Positions 17,481 through 32,291 of a DNA stretch of 64,000 bases are shown here, in pieces. The notes under the pieces are model-generated. The model ran no database searches. It saw only the letters and a list, made by a program, of their open reading frames with translations, and was not told the origin of the DNA. This stretch comes from Coprobacillus sp. (lineage in GTDB: Bacteria; Bacillota_I; Bacilli_A; RFN20; CAG-826): positions 1-64,000 of the forward strand of contig JAJQAG010000004.1 in NCBI GenBank assembly GCA_021203905.1, written 5' to 3'. Both the position numbers and the translations under genes were made by a program. Within the stretch, counting starts at the first letter, position 1. The number at the start of each line of letters is the position of its first letter.

Positions 17481-19802
17481 ATGGATAAATACCTTGTTAT
17501 CGCCCCTAGAAGCGCTCATGAAGCCTTATTAAAGAAATACCGCTTGAACAATCCTTTTTGTGAAGTCAAAGTCGTCTCTCGAGAAGAAGTATATCATTCC
17601 TTTTTTGAGAAATATGATCTCACTCATATTGCCTACTTAATGCACACCTATAATCTAACCTATGACTTTGCCACTGAAATCGTGGAGTATTTTCCTTATC
17701 TATCTGTTGATATCCGTTGGGATGAGAGCGGGAGTGAAAAGATTGAATACCTCCGTTCTCTTAAAAGAGATGTCACCCATGCTAGAGGGACCACTCCCCT
17801 TCTTGTTCCCTTTCGTCCTCAAGATATCTTTAAGGAGAGAATCGTAGAGGTTTATTACTACCAAAAGGAAGACTTCTATCTCAACTATGTTTTTGATAAG
17901 TGTGGAGTGAAAGATGTTAACTATAAGACCACGATCTCTCTTAAACCCTCTTATTCACTTCTTCGTTTTGATCGTGTGGATGATGAAGTATTATCCACAC
18001 TAAACCAGATTTGTGAGATCTATAGTCAAGATGAAAACGCCAAAGTATATCTTAGCTTTAAGAGTGAACAATATGCCTACTCTTTATATAAATACGCTCC
18101 TATGTTTAACTTAAAGATCAATAATCTCATCGAGAAACCCTTTAGCGCTACTCCAGTTTGTGTGAGATTTATGCAATATTATGAGATGTCGGCTAATATA
18201 GAAGAAGCCTATGAGGCGGTGAGTGAACTTTTTCCTGACTCTCTTGATCTTATCTTATTACATAACCAGATCAATAACTGTGAGATCCCCTTTCTTAGCT
18301 TTCAAGAACAAAAGGTCATCTTTACGAAAGAGTTTAGTAAAGTCTCCCTTAAGGGAACTACTTATAAAGGGGGGATAGAGATTAAGGATGGAGCAATCGG
18401 GGAGGCTAACCCCCACATCTTTATCCTTGGGGCCACTCTTAACGACTATCCAAAGAGTGTGAAAGAGACCTCTTTTCTCTCCGCTAGTGAAAAGGAAGCC
18501 ATTGGCTTCCCTCTTGCCTCTACCATCAATAAGAGAGAGAGCGATGACCTAAAGAACTTTATCTCGAGTAGCGATAATATCCATCTCTCTTATTCAGAGT
18601 ATATTAATGACACTCATGTCTATCCCACTAATATTGTGGATGTAAAAGAGGTAACTCCCCCTTATGTCACCACTTATTATTCCCTCGATTATGCTTATAT
18701 AGATTACTGTAAAAGCGAAGATATGCTTGAAAACTATCTTCTTGATTCCCCCCTAAGAGTCTCTCTGGCTCTAGCGTGTCCTTCCTTTAAAAGTGAATAT
18801 TATCGAAACTTTCATTTCCAGTACACTCCCTTTCCTCTCTATAGTGAAGAATCTCCTATCTATCTCTCCTATTCCAAAGCGGAGAAATATATTGAGTGTC
18901 CTTATCACTACTTTATTGATGAAGTCTTAAAGATCAATGACGAGGATATTAATTTTAATGCGGATTTAGGAACGATTGCTCATAACACCTTTGAAAGATA
19001 CTATCAAGATCCTCACTTTGATTTTGATAAAGTGTATCAAGAAGAAGTAGATAAATTAAAAACCCACTTTAATAGTCATCAAAGACTTCTTCTCTCCTCT
19101 CGTATTAAAGACTTACTCTCTCTTTCTCTTTCTCATTTTAAAGAGCATGACGCTTTAATTGGAGAGAGATTAACCAAGACTTACACAGAACTAGTAGTGA
19201 ACTATGTCGAGATCAAACCCGAGAGTGGTGTGTTTCTCACCGGTCGTCTTGATAAAGCGAAGATTATTGATGATAAATATCTCTTTATCGTTGACTATAA
19301 GTCCTCTCCAAGAATCTTAAAGTACGATAAGATTAGTGAGGGAACCTCTCTCCAACTCCCGACTTATGACTTACTCTCTACCTATTGTCCAGAGTTAGAG
19401 GATTACTCTTTATGTGGCCTATTCTATTCTCAGTTCTTACCAAAGCAAATCGATAGTAAGAATATGAGTGGTCATGAGTATCTTAAACTCGTGGGTGCGA
19501 TCGTGGATGATGATCGTATCATTGAGGCTTTTGATCCTCATATGGGGGAGTATATCTCTCTTAAGAGAGATAATAAGACTAAATATAAAACTACCACCTC
19601 TTGGGAGAGTTTTAAGGAGTTTCGTGACACAGCGCGAGAGACATATCTAGATATTGCCACCTCTATAAGAGAGAATAAGTTCCCCATTAATGAATATCCG
19701 AAGAAACTCGATAGTGGGGATTCTTGTACCTATTGCCCCTATAGCGATATTTGCTTTAGGCACGCTCGCATTAAGAGTGAGGAGGAAGAAGAAGATGAGT
19801 AA
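17481..19802 (+). CDS. addB: AddB-like PD-(D/E)XK exonuclease subunit, reduced
   Basis: YSKAEKYIECPYHYF, GRLDKAKI..FIVDYKSS..LQLPTY nuclease core, C-terminal CX2CX5C (CTYCPYSDIC); no P-loop found in the N-terminus. Confidence 0.8.
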   Translation: MDKYLVIAPRSAHEALLKKYRLNNPFCEVKVVSREEVYHSFFEKYDLTHIAYLMHTYNLTYDFATEIVEYFPYLSVDIRWDESGSEKIEYLRSLKRDVTHARGTTPLLVPFRPQDIFKERIVEVYYYQKEDFYLNYVFDKCGVKDVNYKTTISLKPSYSLLRFDRVDDEVLSTLNQICEIYSQDENAKVYLSFKSEQYAYSLYKYAPMFNLKINNLIEKPFSATPVCVRFMQYYEMSANIEEAYEAVSELFPDSLDLILLHNQINNCEIPFLSFQEQKVIFTKEFSKVSLKGTTYKGGIEIKDGAIGEANPHIFILGATLNDYPKSVKETSFLSASEKEAIGFPLASTINKRESDDLKNFISSSDNIHLSYSEYINDTHVYPTNIVDVKEVTPPYVTTYYSLDYAYIDYCKSEDMLENYLLDSPLRVSLALACPSFKSEYYRNFHFQYTPFPLYSEESPIYLSYSKAEKYIECPYHYFIDEVLKINDEDINFNADLGTIAHNTFERYYQDPHFDFDKVYQEEVDKLKTHFNSHQRLLLSSRIKDLLSLSLSHFKEHDALIGERLTKTYTELVVNYVEIKPESGVFLTGRLDKAKIIDDKYLFIVDYKSSPRILKYDKISEGTSLQLPTYDLLSTYCPELEDYSLCGLFYSQFLPKQIDSKNMSGHEYLKLVGAIVDDDRIIEAFDPHMGEYISLKRDNKTKYKTTTSWESFKEFRDTARETYLDIATSIRENKFPINEYPKKLDSGDSCTYCPYSDICFRHARIKSEEEEEDE

Positions 19803-22800
19803 GATGAAATTCTCTTCCTATCAACAAAGAGCGATTAATGGTTATCCTAACACTAATATTCTCGTTTCTGCTGGCGCGGGAAGTGGGAAGACGACAGTGA
19901 TGAGTGAAAGAGTCACTAACCTCGTGGGTGAGGGAGTGCCTATTGACGAGTTCTTAGTCCTTACCTTTACCGATGCGGCGGCGAACTCCATGAAGAAGAA
20001 GATCAGAAAAAAGATTGAAGAGAGTGATAATCCTCAAATCAAAGAATCTCTTCCTAAGGTTGATGAAGCCCATATTGAAACCTTTGATGCCTTTGCCCTA
20101 TGGCTTGTCAAGAAATACTCCTATCTTTTAGAGATCAATAAAGATATCTCCATTATTGATGAAGGGATCCTTAAGATTAAGAAAGATGAGATTATTGACA
20201 CGACTATTGATGAATATCTAGGTAAGAGTGAAGAGTTTAAAGATCTCTACACCAAATATTGCTTTAAGGATGATTCTATAGTCGTAGCCGCTGTTAACTC
20301 TATCCTTGATGTCTCTTCTTCTTATGCGAATAAAGAAGAATTCTATGAGAGCGCGAAAGAGAAGTATCAAGATGAGACTTATATTACCTCTCTTATTAGA
20401 GAGCTTGTCGTCTTTACTATTCATCAACTTAACTCCATCCTTACTAAACCCCACTCCTCTGACTTTAACATCGATATTACTAGTGAGGTTTCCACTCTCT
20501 TTAGTTTTATCCATGACCCCACCATTAACTATGACACTCTTAAAGAGTATCTAGAAAGAGTGGATTTAAAGTCTCTTCCAAGAAGTAATAATGAAGAAGA
20601 GAAACAATTCCGTAACTATATTACAAATAAACTCAAAGAGTTGAAATCTTACTTTGTTTATCCCAGTGAGAGAGAGATTATTCAACAATATCTCTCTCAT
20701 AAGAATGAAGCAAAACTTCTATTAGAAGTTTCTCATCTTGTGGATGAGAGATTAAGTGACTTTAAAAGGGAATATAATATTTATGACTTCTCTGATATCT
20801 CTTCTCTTGCAAACACTCTTTTAATGGATGATAAATATGAGATTGTGAGAAAAGAAGTGAGTGAGATGTTTACCTATATCTTTGTGGATGAATATCAAGA
20901 CACGAACGACATTCAAGAGAATGTCTTAAATGCGATAGAAAGAAACAATCTCTATATGGTGGGAGATATTAAGCAATCGATATACCGATTTAGAAATGCC
21001 GATTGTGAAATCTTTAGAGAGAAATTCAATCAATACCGAAATGAAAGTGGAGGGAAGGAGATTGACTTAAAAGATAACTTTAGAAGTCGTCCTCAACTTG
21101 TCACTCATGTGAATGAGACCTTCTCCACATTAATGAATCCTCTTTTTATGGCGGATTCTAGTGACACTCCAATTGACTATCGAGATGATCATGACCTGGT
21201 CGCGGGATTAGAGGAATATCTCACACACGAGTATACCTCTGACTATGGCTTTAACTTATATCAATATACCTATCCCAAAAAGAAGACAGATGGCAGTAGT
21301 GAGAGTGAAGGGGAAGTTGATCCCAAGATAGAAGAGGTAGGGATCAAGAACCGCTACGAATACGAAGCTCACCTAATCGCGGATGATATTATTAACAGAG
21401 TTAATAAACAAGAGGTAATCTACGATAAAGAGAGTGGGGACACTCGTCCGATTAACTACTCTGACTTTGCTATTCTTATTAGAAGTAGCACCCACTTTGA
21501 TGAGATTGAGAAGGTCTTTAATGAAAGACACATTCCTCTAATCGTTAAAAAGGATGAAGAATCCTATGATTACTCCTTTGGAAAGATCATTAAGAATATC
21601 TTAAAGGTCATTTACTATATCGTGAGTGATCTACCCTTTGATAGTGAATTCTATCACGCTTTTGCTTCTCTCTATCGCTCTCCAGCAGTGGGAGGAAATG
21701 ACGAAGAACTCTACCATATATTTAAATATCAAGACCCTGAGGAGAGAGAGGAAAAGATTAAGTCAATGAATCTCTTTCTTAAGATTGCCGCTGACAAAGA
21801 AACTATCCAAAGTCTATCCCTAAGTGAACTTATGCTCTATATCTATGATAACTTTTCGATGATGGATTGTATTTTCTCTCTTGGTTCCTATAATAAGAAT
21901 TCCCTATTGTGGGATAAATTTGTCAGCAATGCCGTAGAGATGGAAAAGCTTAATTTCACTCTTATGGAATATGTTAAGTACTTCTCTGACCTTGATGAGC
22001 TCAAGCTCTCCATCGATATCCCGAGTGAAGAGAATATCGATAGTGCGGTGATATTATCCACCATCCACAAAGCCAAAGGTTTAGAGTATCACACTGTCTA
22101 TCTTCCTTATCTTGACACCAAGATGTACTATAGTCCCACAAAAGGTGTAAATATCTATGTCAGTAAAGATAAAGGTCTCATTTTCCCTTGGTCTCAAGAA
22201 GACTATTTCTCTAAATCTCTCGCTCAACTCTTAGATGAAAAAGATGAAAAGAGAGCGGACTATTTTGAGAATCTCAGACTCATCTATGTCGCTCTTACTA
22301 GAGGGATTGATCGTAATATCCTTCTCCTTGATAAAGAGAAGTTTACCACTCCTGTAATCTACCCTGATGAGAGTAAGAACTTTGGTTCTCTCCTCTATTA
22401 TTCTTATTCTCCCTCTCCCTATCAAAATAGGAGTGTCACTCTCTCAGAGGAGGGGATTAGAGGTAGTAAATCCTACTCTTCTTATGATATCTCCTTTAGT
22501 GAGATTCAACCCACTTACCACCAAGTAGTGGAGCAAAGAGCGAGTAAAGAAGTCAAGATCAACAATCCAGAACTTCTTAATGAAGGGACGAAGGTTCACT
22601 ACATCTTAGAGCATCTTGATTTCGATCATCCTGACCTCTCTTTCCTTGTGGGAAGTGAGAGCCACTACAAAGCCAAGATTGAAAGTATCCTCTCCCTTGA
22701 CATCTTTAAGGGAGTCACTAATGACATGGTTCACCATGAATATGAATACTATGATGAAGTTAATAATCTCCATGGAGTGATAGACTGCCTCATTGAGAGA

Positions 22801-22974
22801 AGTGATCATATTGATATCATTGATTTCAAACTCAAAAACATTGAGGATGAAGCTTATGAGAAGCAAGTTAATGCTTATCGAAAGTATATTTCCACCCTTA
22901 GTAATAAGCCAATCAACATGTATTTGCTCTCCATTAATGATATAATCTTAAAGAAGGTTGATATATGCAATTAG
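19795..22974 (+). CDS. addA: AddA-like UvrD-family helicase-nuclease
   Basis: SAGAGSGKTTVM, VDEYQDTNDIQ, VGDIKQSIYRFR, STIHKAKGLEY, nuclease HGVIDCLIE..IIDFK; ORF trimmed to the ATG at 19795 overlapping the addB stop. Confidence 0.92.
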   Translation: MSKMKFSSYQQRAINGYPNTNILVSAGAGSGKTTVMSERVTNLVGEGVPIDEFLVLTFTDAAANSMKKKIRKKIEESDNPQIKESLPKVDEAHIETFDAFALWLVKKYSYLLEINKDISIIDEGILKIKKDEIIDTTIDEYLGKSEEFKDLYTKYCFKDDSIVVAAVNSILDVSSSYANKEEFYESAKEKYQDETYITSLIRELVVFTIHQLNSILTKPHSSDFNIDITSEVSTLFSFIHDPTINYDTLKEYLERVDLKSLPRSNNEEEKQFRNYITNKLKELKSYFVYPSEREIIQQYLSHKNEAKLLLEVSHLVDERLSDFKREYNIYDFSDISSLANTLLMDDKYEIVRKEVSEMFTYIFVDEYQDTNDIQENVLNAIERNNLYMVGDIKQSIYRFRNADCEIFREKFNQYRNESGGKEIDLKDNFRSRPQLVTHVNETFSTLMNPLFMADSSDTPIDYRDDHDLVAGLEEYLTHEYTSDYGFNLYQYTYPKKKTDGSSESEGEVDPKIEEVGIKNRYEYEAHLIADDIINRVNKQEVIYDKESGDTRPINYSDFAILIRSSTHFDEIEKVFNERHIPLIVKKDEESYDYSFGKIIKNILKVIYYIVSDLPFDSEFYHAFASLYRSPAVGGNDEELYHIFKYQDPEEREEKIKSMNLFLKIAADKETIQSLSLSELMLYIYDNFSMMDCIFSLGSYNKNSLLWDKFVSNAVEMEKLNFTLMEYVKYFSDLDELKLSIDIPSEENIDSAVILSTIHKAKGLEYHTVYLPYLDTKMYYSPTKGVNIYVSKDKGLIFPWSQEDYFSKSLAQLLDEKDEKRADYFENLRLIYVALTRGIDRNILLLDKEKFTTPVIYPDESKNFGSLLYYSYSPSPYQNRSVTLSEEGIRGSKSYSSYDISFSEIQPTYHQVVEQRASKEVKINNPELLNEGTKVHYILEHLDFDHPDLSFLVGSESHYKAKIESILSLDIFKGVTNDMVHHEYEYYDEVNNLHGVIDCLIERSDHIDIIDFKLKNIEDEAYEKQVNAYRKYISTLSNKPINMYLLSINDIILKKVDICN

Positions 22975-24104
22975 TCATCGTTGATCAAGATAGTTTTAAT
23001 AAAGTAGTGGAGTCCCTTCACCTAGCCAGTGAACCGGATCTTGACTTTCTCTATCAGGTCTATACCTCTAGTTGTGCGATTATCGCCCAAGTAAAAGATA
23101 CCTCACTCCTCGAGCACTTTGGTTCCCTTAATCCCACAGAACACATCTTTTATTGTTTAGGAGAGTGCATCTATGAACAACAAATCCATAGTAGTGAGGA
23201 GTTTAACACTTTAAAGAAGGATCCTAAATATATCTCTTCTTTAGCGACGATGATCTCAGATAAGACCCTCTCTTTATACTTCCTAGAGTATAGAGAACCA
23301 AAGTTTGGAAATAAGTATCTCCCCACAATCTCCACTTTAGAAGTGTATCTTAATTACTTTCTTAACACTCTCTCATCTTTAAGTCAAAAAGACCCGAGGA
23401 CCACTTTAGTAGTGGACCTACTTAAGAAGAGTGTGAAGCTCGCTCATACGGCACTCCAACTCCTCTCCGAAGGACATGAAACCGAAGCCTTCTCCACTTG
23501 GAGAACTCTTCATGAGTGTGAGTGTACCCTTGTCTTACTTCAAAAGTATGGAGACCCTCTTATTGACTCTTATAATCGTCATATGGAATATGCAATTGCC
23601 TATAGAAGAGGCTATAGTCAAGAGAAGTGTGACCAACTCTTTGTGGAGATTAAAGAGAAGATGAGAAGTCATAATTATAAGAGCAAAGATATAAAGAAAA
23701 TCATTGAGTATGGATGGTTGTTTGATATCCCTGAATTTAGCAACGCTACGGAGAATACCTATCGTCTTAACTTCCGTGATGGCGTCGAAAAGATTGCCGG
23801 TTTAGAGAGATATTCAAAAATTTACGAGCTTTCTAGTGAGATTGTCCACTCCACACCGATGCTTATTTATAGTGATGATCAATACTTCTTCTATCTCACT
23901 TTAATCAATGTTTATGAATCATTCTTCCGTCTTGAAGATGTCTTTACTTCTATCTTCTCCCCTAAGGTTGCCCCTAGTGTCATGAAAGCGTATATCGACT
24001 TCCGTAGTGTCTACTACCCACAGCTAGAGATGATGCACCGACAGACGACTTACTTTTTTACCATGTGGCAAAAAAGAAAGAATAAAAAGAGCGAAGATAA
24101 ATAA
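22965..24104 (+). CDS. DUF5677-like protein
   Basis: AFSTWRTLHECECTLVLL and YELSSEIVHSTP resemble DUF5677; ATG overlaps the addA 3' end. Confidence 0.5.
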   Translation: MQLVIVDQDSFNKVVESLHLASEPDLDFLYQVYTSSCAIIAQVKDTSLLEHFGSLNPTEHIFYCLGECIYEQQIHSSEEFNTLKKDPKYISSLATMISDKTLSLYFLEYREPKFGNKYLPTISTLEVYLNYFLNTLSSLSQKDPRTTLVVDLLKKSVKLAHTALQLLSEGHETEAFSTWRTLHECECTLVLLQKYGDPLIDSYNRHMEYAIAYRRGYSQEKCDQLFVEIKEKMRSHNYKSKDIKKIIEYGWLFDIPEFSNATENTYRLNFRDGVEKIAGLERYSKIYELSSEIVHSTPMLIYSDDQYFFYLTLINVYESFFRLEDVFTSIFSPKVAPSVMKAYIDFRSVYYPQLEMMHRQTTYFFTMWQKRKNKKSEDK

Positions 24105-24135
24105 AAAGCATCCAATAAAGGGTGCTTTTATTTTT
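24104..24135. terminator. Bidirectional terminator
   Basis: aaaagcatcc-aataaa-gggtgctttt between convergent genes. Confidence 0.8.
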
Positions 24136-24148
24136 AATATATAAAAGA

Positions 24149-25792
24149 TTAATCGTAGTCAGCGTAGCAACTCCCACCGATAAATTCTCTAAGAAGGGAA
24201 TTACAAGGAATCCACTTTATGGGCATATCGGTAAAGAACTTAAGCATTCTTTTAAGTCTCTCCGCACGAGGATAGTAGTGACTATCGGGTTCAATACTCT
24301 CTAGCATTGGAAGAGCGTATCTTTTCATCGCACATAGCTCATAGGGAAGGAAGGAGTTAAAGACATAGTTGGCGCCCTCTTGGGTATCATATATCCACTT
24401 AAACTCTCCCTTACGGACACTGTCCCACGCCGCCATCGTCTCTTCAGCAGTGGAGCTTCTAAATTGATAGTCTCTCACCATTCTTCTGATAAGTCTGATA
24501 TCAGTGGATGAGAGAGGATTCTCATTATCGTAGTTCACCTGCGCTTGTGGAGAGATAAAGATTTTATACTTCTGGTGATTTGGAATAGAGGAGGACATCT
24601 TCTCATTCAAAGCGTGAATTCCCTCAATGATGATTGGGGTGTGAGGATTAATCTTCATTACTCTTCCATTGACACGATGTCCTAATTGGAAATCAAACTT
24701 CGGGAGAGTGACTTCTTGTCCAGAGATAAGATCACTCATGTTCTGGTTAAAGAGTTCGATATCAAGAGCATCAATGCTCTCTAAATCGATATCTCCATTC
24801 TCATCAAGGGGACACTCCTCTTTGGCTTTATAGTAATCATCAAGAGAGATTCTTATGGTCTCAATGCCTCTTGAGAGAAGTTCCACTCGTAAACGATTAG
24901 CAAAGGTCGTCTTCCCACTAGAGGAGGGACCCGCAATACAGATGAGTTTAATCTCATCGAGTTCGTCTTCGATTTGTTGACCAATCTCACAGAGTTGACG
25001 GTTGTGGTGGGCTTCACAAAGTTGGATGAAGTCAATGGTTCCCTCTTCCGCAAGATGCTTATTGATATCCACAACTGTGGAGGCTCCGACATCCACTCCC
25101 CATATGTGAGCGTGCTTTAAAGTCTTTCCATATGTCGGAGTGTCTTCAAAGACAGGAATCTCTCCTCCACACTCCGCTCGAGGATACTGGATAATAATAC
25201 CAGGAGAATAGAATCTAATCTTCCACTTGGTAAGATATCCACTAGAGGGTACCATCCTCGAATACATATAGTTCTTATATCCTTGGCACTCATAGTAGTG
25301 AGCGGTCTTTTCTGGTCTGTATTTCATAATCTCGACTTTGTCGGGATAACCCTCTTCACTAAAGAGCTTTCTCGCTGCTTGTTTGGAGACAATATTTCTC
25401 ACAAAGGGGAGATCCATAGCGACGAGACGATTCATCTCATTTTTTAATTCATTAACTAAGGTATTAGTCACCATAATCTCAGGAGAGATAATCTGCATGA
25501 AGATGGAACGAGAGACATTAATTGAATATCTCACTCGATAGTTTGGGTGGATATTATGCATCGCCATGGAGACGAGATAACGAAGAGAAGCCTCATAGAT
25601 TGTCTGGGCTTCTTTATTCTTGACAGTGAGAGGTTCAACGTAAGCATCATTACGCAATGTGTAGGTCAATTCTCTAATTGTGTTATTCACAAGAGCACAG
25701 ACGATGCTCTTATCATCTCCCACTAAGTCTAAAAGACATACTGGATCTTCGTATGTTCTTGTTTCGCCATTAAAAGTAACGTTAAATGACAT
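24149..25792 (-). CDS. TGS-domain nucleoside kinase (uridine kinase-like)
   Basis: N-terminal TGS/ThrRS-like region, IAGPSSSGKTTFANRL P-loop, SLDDYY. Confidence 0.85.
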   Translation of the reverse strand: MSFNVTFNGETRTYEDPVCLLDLVGDDKSIVCALVNNTIRELTYTLRNDAYVEPLTVKNKEAQTIYEASLRYLVSMAMHNIHPNYRVRYSINVSRSIFMQIISPEIMVTNTLVNELKNEMNRLVAMDLPFVRNIVSKQAARKLFSEEGYPDKVEIMKYRPEKTAHYYECQGYKNYMYSRMVPSSGYLTKWKIRFYSPGIIIQYPRAECGGEIPVFEDTPTYGKTLKHAHIWGVDVGASTVVDINKHLAEEGTIDFIQLCEAHHNRQLCEIGQQIEDELDEIKLICIAGPSSSGKTTFANRLRVELLSRGIETIRISLDDYYKAKEECPLDENGDIDLESIDALDIELFNQNMSDLISGQEVTLPKFDFQLGHRVNGRVMKINPHTPIIIEGIHALNEKMSSSIPNHQKYKIFISPQAQVNYDNENPLSSTDIRLIRRMVRDYQFRSSTAEETMAAWDSVRKGEFKWIYDTQEGANYVFNSFLPYELCAMKRYALPMLESIEPDSHYYPRAERLKRMLKFFTDMPIKWIPCNSLLREFIGGSCYADYD

Positions 25793-25961
25793 CTTAACTG
25801 CTCCTTTATTTATGTCCTTAAACCTATTTTTATTTTAGACATCCACCCTAAATATTTCAACCCCATATATTTATATATTTTTCTCTTTTTTCTCCTCACC
25901 GATTTTTCCAATTTTCGTTGAAGGAAAAAATTGAAATATATTAAAATATATTTGTAGATAC

Positions 25962-26375
25962 GTGAAAAACATGAAACATTGGTATCAAAAACTCAATATT
26001 GACTATCAAACTTCATTTTGGACCGGAATCATTGTGATTGTGGCCTTTCTTTTTACTATCCCCCTTCTTATTAGTGGTCAATGTGAATATTCCCTCGGTC
26101 TTTTACTCGGAGGTTTGATTGGATCTTTGTCCTATTTTGGCTTTGGTCTTTTTGATAAACCCGCCACTGTAAAAGCGGGAAATGTTGGAACAGTAACTAT
26201 CCTTATAGTGAAATATGTCTTATTTCTCGGTTTAGGATTTCTCTTTGGTTTTCTCTACTATGGAAGAGACATCCATATCTTTGAACCATTCACCTTTATT
26301 GGAGGCTATTTTGTCTCCGTCGTGGTTTTGGTGGTGATTCACCTCGTTAATAGATACAAGGAGAAGAGAGCATGA
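25962..26375 (+). CDS. AtpI-like membrane protein (start could be the ATG at 25971)
   Basis: Small polytopic protein directly upstream of and overlapping atpB. Confidence 0.5.
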   Translation: MKNMKHWYQKLNIDYQTSFWTGIIVIVAFLFTIPLLISGQCEYSLGLLLGGLIGSLSYFGFGLFDKPATVKAGNVGTVTILIVKYVLFLGLGFLFGFLYYGRDIHIFEPFTFIGGYFVSVVVLVVIHLVNRYKEKRA

Positions 26376-27151
26376 TCCCCGTAATCTACGCGAGCGATGC
26401 TTTTAACGAGAGAATCAGCCACTTCATGGACTTTGATATCTCAGGAGAGGTCTATTCTTCTCTTATTGTCATGGGGATTATTGTGATTTTGGCCATCATC
26501 GTGGGGATTCAAGCTCATTTCCACAACCCCTTAAAGAAGACTAAAGGCTTACTCTTTCTTGCGGAGACGGGAGTGAACTTCTTTGATGGACAAGTGGAGA
26601 AGATGATGGGTCCAAAGTTTAAGGGCTTTGGAGGTTTTGTTCTTGCGATAGCGGTCTATCTCTTTTTAGCCTTTATCTTTGGAATGACGGGCTTACCCTC
26701 TCCCATGACCGATTTAGCGGTCCCCCTTTCTTTAGGGCTGACCACTTTCTTAATGATTCACCTTACTTCCGTGCACTTTACTCATTGGAAGTACTTTAAG
26801 CGATATGTTGATCCCAACCCAATCTTTATGCCGATTAACTTAGTGAGTATGTGGTCACCACTTATCTCTCTCTCCCTTCGTTTATTCGGTAATGCGATTG
26901 CGGGTTGGGTCTTAATGACAATTTTATATAGTTCTCTTGAGTCATTATCGGCGATGATCTTTACCGGACTCGCCGCGGGGTTATCGAGCATTTGGATTGC
27001 TCCGATTATCACCCCAATACTTCATTGCTATTTTGATCTCTTTGCGGGCTTTATCCAGACCACAGTGTTTATCTTCTTCTCTATGATTCTCATTGGTCAA
27101 GAAGGCCCACAAGATATAGAACAAGAATTATCTTTGAGAGGAGGAAATTGA
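26372..27151 (+). CDS. atpB: F-type ATP synthase subunit a
   Basis: SLRLFGNAIAGWVL with the conserved Arg; operon position. Confidence 0.95.
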   Translation: MIPVIYASDAFNERISHFMDFDISGEVYSSLIVMGIIVILAIIVGIQAHFHNPLKKTKGLLFLAETGVNFFDGQVEKMMGPKFKGFGGFVLAIAVYLFLAFIFGMTGLPSPMTDLAVPLSLGLTTFLMIHLTSVHFTHWKYFKRYVDPNPIFMPINLVSMWSPLISLSLRLFGNAIAGWVLMTILYSSLESLSAMIFTGLAAGLSSIWIAPIITPILHCYFDLFAGFIQTTVFIFFSMILIGQEGPQDIEQELSLRGGN

Positions 27152-27152
27152 T

Positions 27153-27368
27153 ATGGAAGCAGCATGGGCCGCGGCAATTGTCATGTTTGTTGCGCTTGGC
27201 TCCGCAATCGGTGAAGCCTGGATCAGCACCAGTGCCATTAAAGCGATGTCCCGCAACCCCGAGATGTATTCTAACCTTAGAACCACACTCATTCTCGGTT
27301 GCGGTCTTACCGAGACCACAGCAATCTATTCGCTTGTTGTCGCTATTTTAATTATTTTCGTACTCTAG
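27153..27368 (+). CDS. atpE: F-type ATP synthase subunit c
   Basis: Two-helix hairpin with RNPE loop and ion-site LTETTAIY; operon position. Confidence 0.96.
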   Translation: MEAAWAAAIVMFVALGSAIGEAWISTSAIKAMSRNPEMYSNLRTTLILGCGLTETTAIYSLVVAILIIFVL

Positions 27369-27398
27369 TAGTACACCTTTGCTTTTAAGGAGAAAGTT

Positions 27399-27966
27399 AT
27401 GATCTTTCCAACATTATTAGACGATATTATGGATGCACCAGGAGGTATCACTGATGAACTCAACAGTGAAACATTCCTCGAGAAGATGATTCCCAACTTC
27501 TGGTCTTTCCTTGTGCAATTTCTCGCTCTTGTCATCCTTATTGTGGTCGTTATTTGTGTGGCTTATAAACCCTTAAAGAAGATGCTAAAGAAGAGACAAG
27601 ATCATATTGAAGAGAACATCCAAAGTGCGGAAGAGAATAACAGAATTAGTCAAATGAATAAGACGGAAAGTGAACAACTTATCATTGAGAGTAAAAAAGA
27701 AGCAAATGACATTATTATCGATGCCAGAGAAAAAGCCATTGTGGAAGCTCACCTGATTGAAGAGGAGAGCAAAGAAAACATCAAGAAGATGAAAGAAGTT
27801 GCCGAAGAAGAGATTAAGCAAAAAGAGGAAGAAAGCCGTCAAGCCATTCATGATGAGATGGTGGATGTCGCTCTTAATGCCTCTAGTGCTCTTTTAAAGC
27901 GCAATATCTCCGATGACGATAACAAGCGCTTGGTGAAAGACTTCATAGAGGAGATGGAGAATAAGG

Positions 27967-27974
<8 letters not shown>
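27399..27974 (+). CDS. atpF: F-type ATP synthase subunit b
   Basis: Single TM plus long charged coiled-coil; operon position. Confidence 0.92.
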
Positions 27975-30014
<2,040 letters not shown>

Positions 30015-30019
30015 GGATT

Positions 30020-32283
<2,264 letters not shown>

Positions 32284-32291
32284 TACAAAAT

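Noticed and set aside
22965-24104. HEPN RNase assignment for the DUF5677-like protein
   Set aside because: No convincing R-X4-6-H motif found; the nearest candidate (RTLH) has wrong spacing.
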